From assembly GCA_002914845.1 (NCBI GenBank), contig JXTC01000002.1:3112933-3176932 (forward strand): a DNA stretch of 64,000 nt, written 5' to 3'. The stretch's first letter is position 1; each line of letters starts with the position of its first letter. The notes under the pieces were generated by a model. The model saw only the letters and a list, made by a program, of their open reading frames with translations. It did no database searches and was not told the DNA's origin. The stretch comes from Trema orientale. Taxonomy: Eukaryota; Streptophyta; Magnoliopsida; Rosales; Cannabaceae. The position numbers and the translations under genes were made by a program. Shown here in pieces: positions 34,936 through 47,700 of the stretch.

Positions 34936-37900
34936 TCATACATGCCTCAACCTTTTGGGGGAAGGATCTTCATCATGATACCCGGTTTGGCTTGGTCCTG
35001 CCTCATCTTGATCAATGCGTCTTTTAGGCCGAACTCCATCTTCATCATCACTTGTACAATTTTCATCACAGCTTAGAACAGTAGCATCCTCATTGGCCAT
35101 AGAACTATACTCAATCATTTTGCTACCAAAATCTTTATCCCATAACAAATACACCCCTATCTTTTTCACATTAAATTGGGGCCCAAAATCCAAAATGACC
35201 TCAACTTCATCGCCTCCTTCCAATTTAAACATCTTATTTGGGAAATGTCCCTGCCAAAGGCTATCCTTACTGGAGTTTAATACATCCATAGTAATTGGCC
35301 TTCGTGTAGAAATCGTCCCCTTTGTATAATTGATCGCTGAAAGGCTTGGTAAATCAAGAGATACTGTGCCATCAAGAGAAGATGAATACACAATGCATAC
35401 AACCAAGCTCTCTAGGTTGCAATTTACCACTTGAGGTACTTCAAAGTATACAGAATTTCCCTCATCGATATAGGTGAACCATTCGGGAATATCATCACCA
35501 GGGAGAAAAACACCAAATAGTCCACTTGCATTCCATCCCTATACAAGTTAGAGCACAATAGATATATATAAGAAAACACAAAAACATGTCTTTTATGAGA
35601 AAGTTAGGCCTATGGTGGAGGAGATGGCAGAAAGATAACCTGTAAGATTCTCTCTTTAAAAGCAGTAGAGATGTTGTTGCAACCCTCCATGCGAACGACG
35701 ACCATAGACTTCAACAAGTTTTCTAGGCCTGGTACACTGACAAGTTTATGGCAATTTGTAAGGTACAAGGTTTGCATACTTGATATACCCAACAAATTAG
35801 GCATATTTTCCAATGCTGTGCAATTTCTTGCATAAAGGGCATTCAAATTTCTTGGTAAATCCGGAATTGATCGAAGCATTGTGCAGTTATCCAAAGAAAG
35901 TGTTTTAAGCTTGGAAAGTCCTCGAAGGCTTGAAGGCAAGCCGTAAAAACTGTTGTTGTCTAGCTTTAAGTCCACAAGAGCAGAAAGGCACCCTAGGTCC
36001 TTCGGAATTTCATCGTCTCCTAAATTGCAGTCCTGGAGACATAGCGTTGTCAAGGAGTTCAAGCCTTTTAGGGAAGGAGGCAACAGATTTACAGGTTCCG
36101 AACTCTTTCTTGCTTTTAACCAAGACCAAAAGGATGAAGGCAATGAGTTAGATGGGGATGCTTTCAAGCCACATAGAGATAGATGTTTTAGGTTCCTCAA
36201 ACGAACGATGGTATAGGGAACTCTTCTTATTCCAGTGTTGTCTGCAAGAAGAGTTTTCAGGGATGCCAATTCCCCCAAATCTTCATTCAAATTTTGAAAC
36301 ATAGAACATCCAGAAAGAATAAGACTTTCTAAAGACTTTAACCTGTAGAAATGTTTAGGAAGGCTCTTAAGGCTTTTGCAGTCCTTTAAATTTATGAAAA
36401 CAAGTTTGTCAAGATTTCCAATTGAATGGTGAATCTCATACAAACTCGTACAATCTTTGAGAATTAATTTCATAAGATTGGGGAGTTTTGAAAAATCAGG
36501 GGTTCGGCTTAAGTAGTGGGAATGACTGAGATTTAGTATCCTCAACTTCTCGAGCAGCTGTGGAAAAGAAATAAGCGTAATGAAATATCATAATGTGTTA
36601 TTTTAATCACTGTGAACATATATACACATACGTTTGTCTGTTTAAGTGTGTATATAACAAAGTGCAGAAACAAACCAGAAATTGTAGAGTGAAAGCTCAA
36701 TATAAATGAACTGATACGATTGTTGTATTATCATACCTGAGGATCCTTCCAAACTTGTCTGAGGTTGCTATATTTCAAACTGATAGCAACTAAATTTCCT
36801 TGATAAAAGTTGTTTGGTAGGAACTTCATAGAGCATCCATGCCAAGAGAGCCATCTCAACTCTTTGGAAATGTATTCATAGCTTCCGGTGAGTTGCACAT
36901 GATTAAGTTGTAACAATCTCAGCCTTTGCATTTGTGTAAATGCTTTTGTACTGAAGTTCATCTCAGTAACTCTTTCCACTTTTAGACTTAGCCCTTCAAT
37001 TTCTTTGGTTCCCTGTTAAAATAGATCGAGCACTACATAAATAGGGGCTACATTGATTGGGGTTGAGAACCCATTACGCTTTTCATAGCAGGGACAGAAA
37101 ATACACATGTAGAGAGAGATCGTGGGAGTCCTGGAATTAAAGACGGATTTAATTAGTTCATGTCATAATCAAAACAAAATGAGTCATGAGAAAGTTCTTA
37201 CTGTTTGTTTAGTCAATACATCAAACACATCTTCATGAAGCCACAATCTACTCCATTTCTCGGGCTCTTTAGGATACTTTTCTCGAACAATTTCTCTTCC
37301 CATGTCTCGAAGCAAATCATGCATTACAATCTTATTTTGCTCTATGGTAATAAAGCATCGTTGAAGAAGGACGCTGATTCCGATTTCAGCATGTAGGCCA
37401 CATCCCTCCAAGATCTGCGAAACATAGTTTCTATCCATACCAATAAAGAAGCAAGATATATCAAGGAATATATCCTTTACTTTATCGTCGCTGCCAAATG
37501 CATCGTAACTTATTCTAAGTTTTTTCAGAATATCATCATTAGGAGTTCTTTTCAATTTCTCTAGTGCACTTATCCAGTCTGGTTTACTCCTACCAAAAAG
37601 GAATGAACCTAAGACCTGAAGAGCCAATGGCAAACCTCCACAATAAGAAACCACACTCCTTGAAAGGTCAAAATATCCATCATCAGGATAACTTCTTCTG
37701 AAGGCATGCCAACTAAAGAGCTCAAGAGATTCAGTGCCACTCATTTCTTTTGCCATATATATAGAATCAACTTCAAGCTGCTTCAACAAATGCTCATCTC
37801 TTGTCGTTACGATAATTCTACTTCCAGGACCAAACCAATCGCGCCTTCTAGCTATTGCATTTAGTTGCTCCACATGGTCTACATCATCAACAATGACAAG

Positions 37901-39977
37901 TACCTTTTTACGGCAAAACCTTTCTTTTATAACCATGATTCCCCTATCAACACTGCCTACTTTTGTTTTGCATTTTAAGACATCGTATAGAAACTGTTCT
38001 TGCAAACGAACCTGACGACTAGGTTGATCCCAATTCTCTCTAACATTTGCCAGAAAACTCCTTCCTTCAAAGCTATGATAAAATTCATTGAAAATGGCTT
38101 TGGCAATGGTTGTTTTGCCCATTCCACCCATTCCCCAAATTCCTATCATACGAACATTGTTATCCGATTCCATAGCTAACAGTGAACGCATGTCTTGTAC
38201 TCGAAAATCCATTCCAACAGGGTAGAGTGCTACAAATAAGTAAGAGCTGTTCAGCTGCCTTGAAACCTCTTCAACAATCATCTTTATGAACTTTGCTTCG
38301 TGCCTAGCCAATACATTAAACTAAAACTTGAAATTCTTAAATAAGAACCGAAGTAGTTTAAGCAGTAATTTCCACTATTTTCACGAACTGATCAAAAGAC
38401 TATTGTTGACTTTGTAAAGTACTGGGCAAAGTACATTACTTAAAGGATCAACAACCCCGAAAACTGATGAATTTTAATGATAAAATGAGAAAGAACAAAA
38501 GTAAAAGTCCAGAAAAAACAGAACTGAAAGTCTGAAACAACCCAATGTAAATTAACTCTTCTGAAAAGGCATCTACGAGGTCATATGCTTGACAATCATG
38601 ATGGATGATTTACATGACTTATAATCATGATGGATGATTTTACGTGCTCAGGGTACACTTTCGTAGAAATTTCGGGTTTCAAAAGGTCATATTAATTCAC
38701 ATCACTCAAAAGTCAAGTTACATTTTGCAGAAAAGTCAAAACTCAGGGTTTTTTTTTTTTTTTTTTTTGTGTCATTATCCCAAAAAAAAAATACTGCATC
38801 AAAGTGCACTTAAATATAATCTTCAAGTTATTATCTATGATATGAGTGATTCCCAATCCCCCACAAAGCAAACCTCTGGAGGTAGTCTTGATCGGAAATC
38901 TTCCCATCTTATAATGAATAAAACGAGTTAATTGATCAACCTAAGGAAATATAATTGTTATACAAGGCTTATAATCGGCAAAGAAAGCTGAACAAGTAAG
39001 ATCATTTTTATACTAGCTAGAGCGACTTTTTCATTGAAATGGCAGAGGGATTAAATTTGACAACTTTTAGATTAATATTCAAATTATTAAAAGAGAAAAG
39101 GCAAACTTAATAATTTATTTAGTACAGCTAGGTTCTAATCTAAATTGGCATTTCTTTCTGTAACTGCATTCTACAATAATTTTATTTATTCCTTCCGGTA
39201 GATTCCTAGCTGGAATGGACGGAAAGTAACAACAGATCAAAATGCCTTACTGGGAACAATTTCGTTTTTTCTTTTTCCAGGAAACACTTGTGAATATTTT
39301 CCGGTCGTATAAAATGCAAAAGAAGAAACTACATTTTTATCCCAAAACACGTAAATATGATATTCAGATCAGATCCGATCAAATTAAAGAAATACTTTTT
39401 TAAATTAAAGAAATACTTTTTTTTTTTTTAAAAAAAAAAAAATATTAAACGAGGAAATTAATGAAATGAGTGGAAATGTTTACCCATCAGCAGTGTTTCT
39501 TAGATCCCAGCCAGAAAGATTCGCAACTTCAAGGAGAGCCGCCCTCCACCGCAACACCTTATCTATATCAAACAAGAACCGCTCCTCATGCTTCTCAAAC
39601 GCGTCCTTGAAACTTCCCTCTTGTTTCCTGACGTCCTTTGGGTCCACGTCGTAGAAAATCGGCAGCACCATCTGCTGTACAGTCCTCCTGCACTCCATGA
39701 TCTTCACCAGCTCCTCCAGGCACCACGTGGAGTCCCCGTAGTGGCCGGACAAAACCACGACGGAGATCCTCGACCCTTGGATGGAACGCAGGATCTCCGC
39801 GCTAATATTCTCGCCTCTTGGAAGCGCGCTGTCGTCGATGAATGCGTTGATTCCGGCGGCCGTCAGGGCGGCGTAGAGGTGGCCGGTGAAGGTCTTTCGG
39901 GTGTCTTCGCCCCTGAAACTCAGGAACACGTCGTAAGTCCATGAAGCGCTCGACGACGACGACGACGAAGTGCTCAT
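34936..39977 (-). CDS. TIR-NBS-LRR immune receptor, TNL gene A (five exons)
   Basis: Exons 39977-39484, 38303-37202, 37012-36737, 36557-35640 and 35538-34936 join in frame at GT...AG borders to give about 1130 residues. Exon 1 is the TIR domain (TYDVFLSFRGEDTRK; catalytic Glu89 in WCLEELVKIM), an NADase fold that signals through EDS1. Exon 2 is NB-ARC: P-loop GMGGMGKTT (222-230), kinase-2 KKVLVIVDDVD (298-307), GSRIIVTTRDEHLL, GLPLAL (388-393), FLDISCFF and MHD (492-494), all intact. Exons 3-4 are leucine-rich repeats. Exon 5 is a C-JID/post-LRR domain (LPGDDIPEWF) ending in a basic PKRLRHV, a possible nuclear signal. Intron 1 is 1180 bp against 389 bp in gene B. It appears functional; the pathogen recognised is unknown. 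Confidence 0.93.
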
Positions 39978-40090
39978 GCTTTAATTTCACGGTTTGTCAA
40001 TAACAATAATAATGGAGATTCAGAGAATAGAATATGTGGTGTTAAGATTCGATTTGGCCATACAAACAGAAAGTTTTAACTATATTAGAC

Positions 40091-40179
40091 TTGACTTTGG
40101 CTCAAGTACGCGTGGCCCCGCAGATTACACAGTTGTAAAGCAAGTTGCACTCTTTTGCCAATAAAGTCAAAAGTTGACT
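40091..40179 (-). promoter_or_regulatory. W-box cluster upstream of TNL gene A
   Basis: Three TTGACT-type W-boxes lie 114-202 bases upstream of the start codon: 40091-40096, 40165-40170 (opposite strand) and 40174-40179. The last two are back to back (AGTCAAAAGTTGACT), a common arrangement for WRKY binding in defence genes. WRKY control is inference from motif presence. Confidence 0.45.
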
Positions 40180-40235
40180 TCGTTTTTATTGTTTTTTTTT
40201 TCTCTCTCTATATATATAAAATTTGAATTAGGAGT

Positions 40236-40236
<1 letters not shown>

Positions 40237-40267
<31 letters not shown>
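40237..40267. repeat. Poly-T run (31 bases)
   Basis: A homopolymer directly upstream of the TNL gene A promoter, next to a TATATATAAAA stretch at about 40209-40220. No retroposon body with flanking duplications could be recognised around it. Confidence 0.9.
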
Positions 40268-42292
40268 CTTGGGGGGAATTTGAGTAAGGAGTTGCTCCTT
40301 CATTGCGGGCCGGCTATAAATTTAAAAAGTTTTTTAAAAATAGTTAAAAAAGGGCAAGTCCGGCGACTGGAGTCATGCAATGAATGGAGTGAGGGTATTG
40401 GCGGCAGGACATGGGCTGTCGGGCGGCAAAGAGAGAGAAGATAGTTAAAGGGCCTTGTCTCTGCATATATAAAGTATGTATCTCTTTCAAAACAGATTTG
40501 ACAATTTTTTTTTTTTTTGGCTCTATTACCGCTTATTTTTTCTTTTTCTCCCAAATCCCTTCTATTACCACCTATTTTTTTCTCTATTATCACCTATTTT
40601 TTTTCTCTCCCCAATCCCTTCTAATTATCTTTATATTTACAAAAATATCCTAGAGCAAATTGACCTTAACACCATTATGTAACATTAGTTAATAAATCAT
40701 ATTTCTTAACTTACCACTCAAACTTACTTTATATAGTAAAATCATATGAAACTATGTCATAAATATCAGCAGTTACACAATTCAAATATTACATACATGA
40801 TTAATAAACTAAATAAGATAAGGTAATAAGTTTTGATTTTATGTATTATTATCATGTTAATATGATGATTTTTTAAAAGAAAAATCAATATTGTTATATA
40901 TATATATATTTTCTTATTTTGTATTTTCTTTTTAAGAATTTTATTTTGTGTTTATGAAAATAGAAAATCAGATTTGTTGTCACTATTTTTTATTTTGCTT
41001 AATATTTTATTTTTATTTATCTTTTTTTTTTATTTTTCTTTTTCTTTTTTTTTCTTCTTCTTTTCATTACAATCTCCATTCCTCTATATAACGTTATTTT
41101 ATTTTTTAAAAAAAGAATAATGAATATGCATTATATATACTTTATTTTCAATGCATAATAAAAAAAGTAAGCTCATTCAAAAAAAAAATATTCATTATGC
41201 TATTGACATTGGTGAAAGATTATATGTCAATGCGTTTTTCATTGCTGACATGTTTTTTTAACACACATTGGTGAAAGATTATATGCCAATGCGTTTAGGT
41301 GATATATGTGACATAAGATTGATAAAAATCCCCAATTCTTGGGATTGTCTTGACACATCAAGCATCAGGACATATCTTCTATGCTGACACCTTGTTGACC
41401 TCGACATAGAATTTGCACCAAAAGTGATATAACTTGTGCCAATATTTTAACTATTTACTGATACAATGTTGACTACATATTGGCATAGGATTTAATGTCG
41501 AAGTTAAACTGCAAAGAATATCATAGTAAAATAGCTATAGCTCCATGCTCTGAGTGTCGGCAATCGGCATAGGATATAAATTAATTTATTTTGTTTTTTT
41601 AGAAAAAAATTATTTACCCAAAATGACGATGTTCAAGAATAATTTGAAAATTTTTTGGGTCCTATGTTGACGCGTCAAATGCGTTAGCATAAGATTTCTA
41701 GGATAAAAACCCAAAGATCGTCCCTCGCTAGGCTGCCCTCTATTACGACTATTCTCTCTTGGCCTCCCTCTCTCATGTAATAATTCTTTTTTCTGCTTTT
41801 AATTTTTTAAGATATCATATAAGTGTATACTAATAATTAGTTTTGTGTTATTTTCTAAGAATTTTGTGGGTTTCTCATCCCTTTTGATTCATTGAGAATT
41901 TTGCATTGTTGAGATAAATTCTCTCATGATTTTCTGTGTTTCTCTTTTGGGCTATACTTTTGGTAGGAGAGAGTTGGGAAGATAAGGAATGAAAAAGACA
42001 TACATTATTTAGAGAAAAGTAACGAGAGAGAAAAGGAAAATTTTTTCTCTTATTGTATTTGGTACAAGAGAGAGGAGAGAAGACCAAAATCTTCTCCTTT
42101 ATATAGTAAAATGGAGAAGTAAAATATATGTAAAAGATTTTAGTTAGAATAACCAATCTATCAGTTGAGTGGACATCTCCCTCTTAAAATCTCTATAATT
42201 TAGGAGGATTGAAGTTTGGACAAAATTAATGAATCCTTTGTCTAAATATGTTCTATCCTAAAATCCTTTCCGCCAGACAACCATCATACTTC
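40268..42292. other. Non-coding interval between the TNL genes, part 1
   Basis: AT-rich. A two-copy duplication with CATTGGTGAAAGATTATATG lies at about 41208 and 41271. Words such as GTCGGCAATCGGCATAGGAT and GACGCGTCAAATGCG in 41370-41700 recall subterminal repeats of CACTA elements, but no CACTA end was found. No gene supported. Confidence 0.4.
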
Positions 42293-42479
42293 GGCCCATT
42301 TGGGATGACTTTTACTTCTTAAAGTAAAGCTCAAAAAGATCTTCTTGAAAAAACTGGTGGGTCTATGCTTCATTAAAAAAGTCTTCTAATTACAACAGAT
42401 CTTTTGGCAATTCATTCAAACACCTCAAAAGTAACTTTTGGACTCCAAAAAATCTTTGGAAGTCATGCCAAACAGGCCC
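42293..42479. mobile_element. hAT-like MITE, 187 bp
   Basis: The left end GGCCCATTTGGGATGACTT and the right end on the minus strand GGGCCTGTTTGGCATGACTT are near-perfect inverted repeats of the plant hAT MITE type. The interior is AT-rich. No safe 8-bp duplication could be read. Confidence 0.7.
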
Positions 42480-44790
42480 GATTCATCTATCCAATAATCT
42501 CTTCATCTATTTCCTCACTTCACCCTCCTTTCAAACACACACTTAAGCTTTCGGTTTCCCTTTTTGTCTAGTATAGCTCTCTCTACATGTTCTTTGTTCT
42601 TTGGCTATCTTTTCGGAATATTGTCGATATCTTGGGCTTTTGGTTGCTGTGGCTTTTTCGTTGATTTAGTTGTTATGGTTCTTAATCTCTCTTTGTTCTG
42701 GGTCTCGGACTATTGCTTGGTTTTTATGGGTTTTTAGTTGCTATATAGGTTTTTGGTATTTGCTTTCTTTTTTTATTATCATGCTCACATCTATGGATCA
42801 CATCTCGGTTTGACCTCTTGGTCTGGTATTATTTGGCTCCGGTTATGTTTGAGTTTAATTTCTGAGTGCTCATATCTCGGTTTTACTTCTATTCTATTTT
42901 TGATAATTTTCATGTTTGAGATATGGTTAGTTTGCATCTGGCTTTTTTTTATTATTGGGTCTTATTCGTTGATTAATTTGGGATTCGAGTAATTTTGTTA
43001 TTGGATTTCTGATTCAGGGATTTGTGTACTTTTGATATATAGAAATTCTTCGTGGTTTAAATCTGTTTAGTATGCCTTCTTATATTGGGGTTTTTTACGC
43101 TATGTAAAAAAAGATAATTAGTTTGTAATATGTGATTGGAACATGTGATTTTGTTTATTTTCTTTCTTTGTAATGTGATGCTTATTTCTTTATATGTGAG
43201 TTTGTTTTATTTATTCTACGTAGATCATTTTCTAGTGTTGATGTACATATACTTGGTAGTTAGTGTCATGTATATATATATATATATACACTTGGTATTA
43301 AGTGTCATTAGTATACCAAATCTATGCGTACACTTGATACTAAGTATTGTGCCTGCAAACCACATGGTACCTTATGTCGTATGTAGCTGTGTTTCTTAGT
43401 TTATTTATTAAAAATATTTAAAATGCAATTTTTTTTTTAAAAAAGCATTCATTATTTCAATGCACCAGAAAAAAAAAAAGGACATTTGGTGTAAAAAAAA
43501 GGTTGAACTCAAAAAAGAAAAAGAGCTTATTTTACCGCTTTTAGAGGATTCTATGTCACGACTAAAACCAAAGTCGGTGACAAAATGGAAATTTCATAAG
43601 CTAAAAGTCCGAAAATGAGTATAAAATATTTTAAAAGTTTCTCACTGTGAAAACATGCCTATAATCACCTTTGAAAATATTTCAAGAAAATAATTCTATA
43701 ATTTTGTGATCACCTACTAAATATATAGGTAACTATTAATGTCCAAAATTCATGCATTATCAATTATTATTAAAAAAAAAAGAAAGAGAAAAAGAAATGC
43801 ATCATCTATCCATCTCACACAATCAAGAGATATATATGTTATACAACTAAATCCAAATGCATGGTGTATCCTCACATAAAAATAGTTAACCAAATCTCCT
43901 ACTCAAGTTTCACAAATTCATAATCTAAGTAAGAGATTACAAAAAGTACAAATAACAATTAATGAGCCTCCAATGATCTATGCCCCCAGCTCGTCTAAAT
44001 CACACAAAGCACCACTTGAGTGGAAGAAAGGAATGAGTTAATGTTAATCGATTACAAGTTTTTAATATACTTAATTTTCAAAAATTCTGCATAGTTAGTC
44101 AAAGTATTTTTTGAGCACGCCATAAACCAATGTCTCTTGAAAATTGTGCACAAAATCAGTCCAATAATAAGTCCTCAAATATTTGTACATTCTAATCGTG
44201 TCATGCACATGTACACACATACACGCAAAATCACATAATACAGTAGTCTACATATTCTTGAAGGATCATTCATACCTATTATCCTGTTCGGATAATTCAA
44301 GTATTATATCCACATATTCCAATTGAACATTCTACAAGTATTATCTGCATGTCCTATATAGACATTCATATAATGAAGGTCATCGATGAATAAATAATGC
44401 TAGGCGTTATGTGAGTGCACATAATGGATATGTACCACAAATATTCAAGTCCACAAAATCAACCTTGTAATAATCTTGTCAAACCAAATGAGCTTAGGAA
44501 ATAGCATGTCTAAACGTGTTATGTTTTCTAAAATTCTGACAGTATAATTACTGTTTTCGTCAAACTCAGATTGACGTGTTGTTGTCTAGTGTGTGCAAAG
44601 CATAAGACTATGCAAATAATATTCATGCACACCCGTACAAATACACACAGCCACAAGTAAAAGTAAAATAGATTAGGAAGTACTGTTAAACCCATGAGGA
44701 TTGAATGTTAAGTACTAAAATTAATTGTTTCAATTCTATAATTATAATAAGTACACTTGTCGTCGTAGATGTTCCGTCTTCTCCACCCGC
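42480..44790. other. Non-coding interval between the TNL genes, part 2
   Basis: Leader-like CT-rich sequence at 42500-42640 is followed by T-rich sequence with short hydrophobic ORFs (42738-42992, 43136-43399). These look like translated T-rich noise and not proteins. A (TA)n run and repeated CACTTGGTATTAAGTGTCA words occur at 43250-43350. The last part is probably 3' UTR of TNL gene B. Confidence 0.4.
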
Positions 44791-47700
44791 CTATTCTTTT
44801 GCAGTGTCAGTGTCATGCCTCAATCTTTTGGGAGAAGGATCTTCATCGAAGCAGGTTGAGCTTTTGCTTGTTCCTGCCACATCTTGATCTAGGCTTCTCT
44901 TAAGCCCAACCCCGGTTTGATCATCACTTGGAACAATAGAATCCTCATTGGCCGTAGAACTGCACTCGATCATTTTATGGTCAACATTTTTATCCCACAA
45001 CAAATAAACCCCCGTCTTCTTAACTACAAATTGGGGCCCAAAATCAAAAAAAACCACAACTTCATCGCCTCCTTCCAATTTAAACATCTTATTTGAGAAA
45101 CGCCCCTGCCAAAGGCTATCCTTACGATGGGTTAGTAGATCAACTGAAAGCGCCGTTCGTCTGAAAATGTTGCGCTTTGTATGGTTGATCACTGAAAGGC
45201 TTGGAATTGTAAAAGATTTAATGCCATGATCAGGAGAAGATGAATACAGAATGCACAAGTCCAAGCTCTCTAGAGTACAATTTTCCATTTGTGGGACTCT
45301 GAAACATACTAAATTACCCTCACTGATATAGGTAAACCATTCGGGAATATCATGGCGTGAGAGGAAAACGGCAAATTGTCCAGTACTTGTGTTCCATCCC
45401 TGTACAAATGAGAGAGCACAATAGATATAGATAAGGAAACACACACACACACACACACAAAAGGAAGAGAAAAGTAGGTCTATGATGGGAGGAGATGGGA
45501 GAAAGATAACCTGTAAGATTCTGTCTTTAAAAGTAGTAGAGATATTATTGCACCCTTCCATGCGAAGGACTCCCATGGAGTTAAATAACTTCTCCAGACC
45601 AGGGACATTGACAAGTCTATGGCAATCTGAAAGGGACAAGTTCTGCATACCCGATATGTCCGACATGTTAGGCAGTTCTTCCAATGCAGTGCAATTTGTT
45701 GCAAAAAGAGTATTCAAGTTTCTTGGTAAATCCGGAATTGACTGAAGCATTGTGCAGTTATTTAGTGTGAGCATTCTAAGCTTGGTTAGGCCTCGAAGGC
45801 TCGAAGGCAAGGCGGAAAAGTTGTTGTTGTCTAGATTTAAATCCACTAGAGCAGATAGGCTCCCAAGGTCTTTGGGAATTGCATCGTCTGTTAAATTGCA
45901 GTCATGGAGCAATAACCTTGTCAAGGAGTTTAGGCCTTTCAAGGAAGGAGGCAACAGAGTTACTGGTTCGGGACTCTTTCTTGCCGTTAACCAAGACCAA
46001 AAGGATGAGGGCAATGAGTTAGATGGTGATGCTTTCACGCCACATAACGATAGATGTTTCAGGTTCCGCAGTCGTACTATGGTAGAGGGAACTCTTCTTA
46101 TTTCAGTGTTGTCAGCAAGAAGAGTTGTCAGAGATGCCAATTCCCCTAAATCTTCATCCAAGTTATTAAACATGGAACATCCGGAAAGAATAAGGCTCTC
46201 TAGTGATTTTAACCTGTAGAAATCTTTAGGAAGGCTCCTAAGGATTTTGCAGTCTTTTAAATTTACGAAAACAAGTTTGTCAAGAGTTCCAATTGATTGG
46301 TGAATCTCATACAAGCTTGTACAGTCTTTTAGAATTAGTTTCGTGAGACCGGGGAGCTTCGAAAAATCAGGGGTTCGGGTTAAGTTGTGGGAATGACTGA
46401 GATTGAGGATCTTCAAATTCTCGAGCATCTGTGAAAAACAAAATCATCAAAATGAAATATCAAGAAGTGTTTGTAACAACATAGGTGTGTGCGTTGGTTA
46501 ATGTATGTCATAAAGTGCAGAAACAAAACCATGTCATTGAAGTGTAAAAACTCATTATAAAGGAATTGATAACATCATTTTTTTTTAATCATACCTGGGG
46601 AACCTTCCAAACTTGTGTAAGGTTGCTATATTTCAAACTGATAGCAACTAAATTTCCTTGATAAAAGTTATTTGGTAGGAACTTCATAGAGCATCCATGC
46701 CAAGAGAGCCATCTCAACTCTTTGGAAAGGTATTCATAGCTTCCGGTGAGTTGCACATGATTAAGTTGTAACAATCTCAGCCTCTGCATCTTTGTAAACG
46801 CTTGTGTACTGAACTTCATCTCAGTAAGTCTTTCCATTTTTAGACTAATCCCTTCAACTTCTTCAGCTCCCTGTTAAAATAGAGCACTACATAAATAGAG
46901 GCTACATTGATTGGGGTTGAGAACCCATTACGCTTTCTTAACAGATAGAACACACACAAATATGTACATGATGAAACAAAAATGTTTCATCATGAGAAAG
47001 TTCTTACTGTCTCTCTAGTCAGTACATCACATATATCTTCACGAAGCCACAATCTGCTCCATTTTCCAGGCTCTTTCGGAGATTTTTCTCGAACAATTTC
47101 TCTTCCCATGTCTCGAAGCAAATCATGCATCATAAGCTTATTTTGCACTAGGGTTATAAAGCACCGTTGAAGGAGGAGGCTGATTCCGATTTCTGCATGT
47201 AGGCCACAGCCATCCAGGATCTGTGAAACATAGTCTCTATCCATACCAATAAAGAAGCAAGATATGTCAAGGAATATATCCTTTACCTCATCATCGCTAC
47301 CAAATGCATCATAACTTATTCGAAGTTTTTTCTGAATATGGTCGTTAGGAGTTCTTTTCAGTTTCTCCAATGCACTCTCCCACTCTGGTGTATTCCTACC
47401 AAAAAGGAAAGAACCTAAAACCTCAAGAGCCAGTGGCAAGCCTCCACAATAAGAAACCACACTCCTTGAAAGGCCAAAATATCCCTCACCCGGATAACTT
47501 CTTCTAAAGGCATGCCAACTAAAGAGCTCAAGAGATTCAGTGTCAGTCATTTCTTTAGCCATATATATAGAATCAACTTCAAGCTGCTTCAACAAATGCT
47601 CGTCTCTTGTCGTTATAATAATTCTACTTCCGAGACCAAACCAATCGCGACTTCTGGCTATTGCATTTAGCTGCTGAACATGATCTACATCATCAACAAT

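Noticed and set aside
39588-39944. 118-residue plus-strand ORF opposite the TIR exon
   Set aside because: Antisense shadow of a GC-rich coding exon.
42738-43399. Hydrophobic ORFs suggesting small membrane proteins
   Set aside because: T-rich sequence yields Phe/Leu/Tyr-rich frames by chance; no start context, homology or splice structure supports them.
41170-43560. Possible CACTA element from GTCGGC/GACGCG words
   Set aside because: No CACTA terminal motif, no inverted ends and no 3-bp duplication could be found.
45752-46219. 155-residue plus-strand ORF opposite TNL gene B exon 4
   Set aside because: It is an antisense shadow of the LRR exon; the same happens in gene A at 35953-36216.
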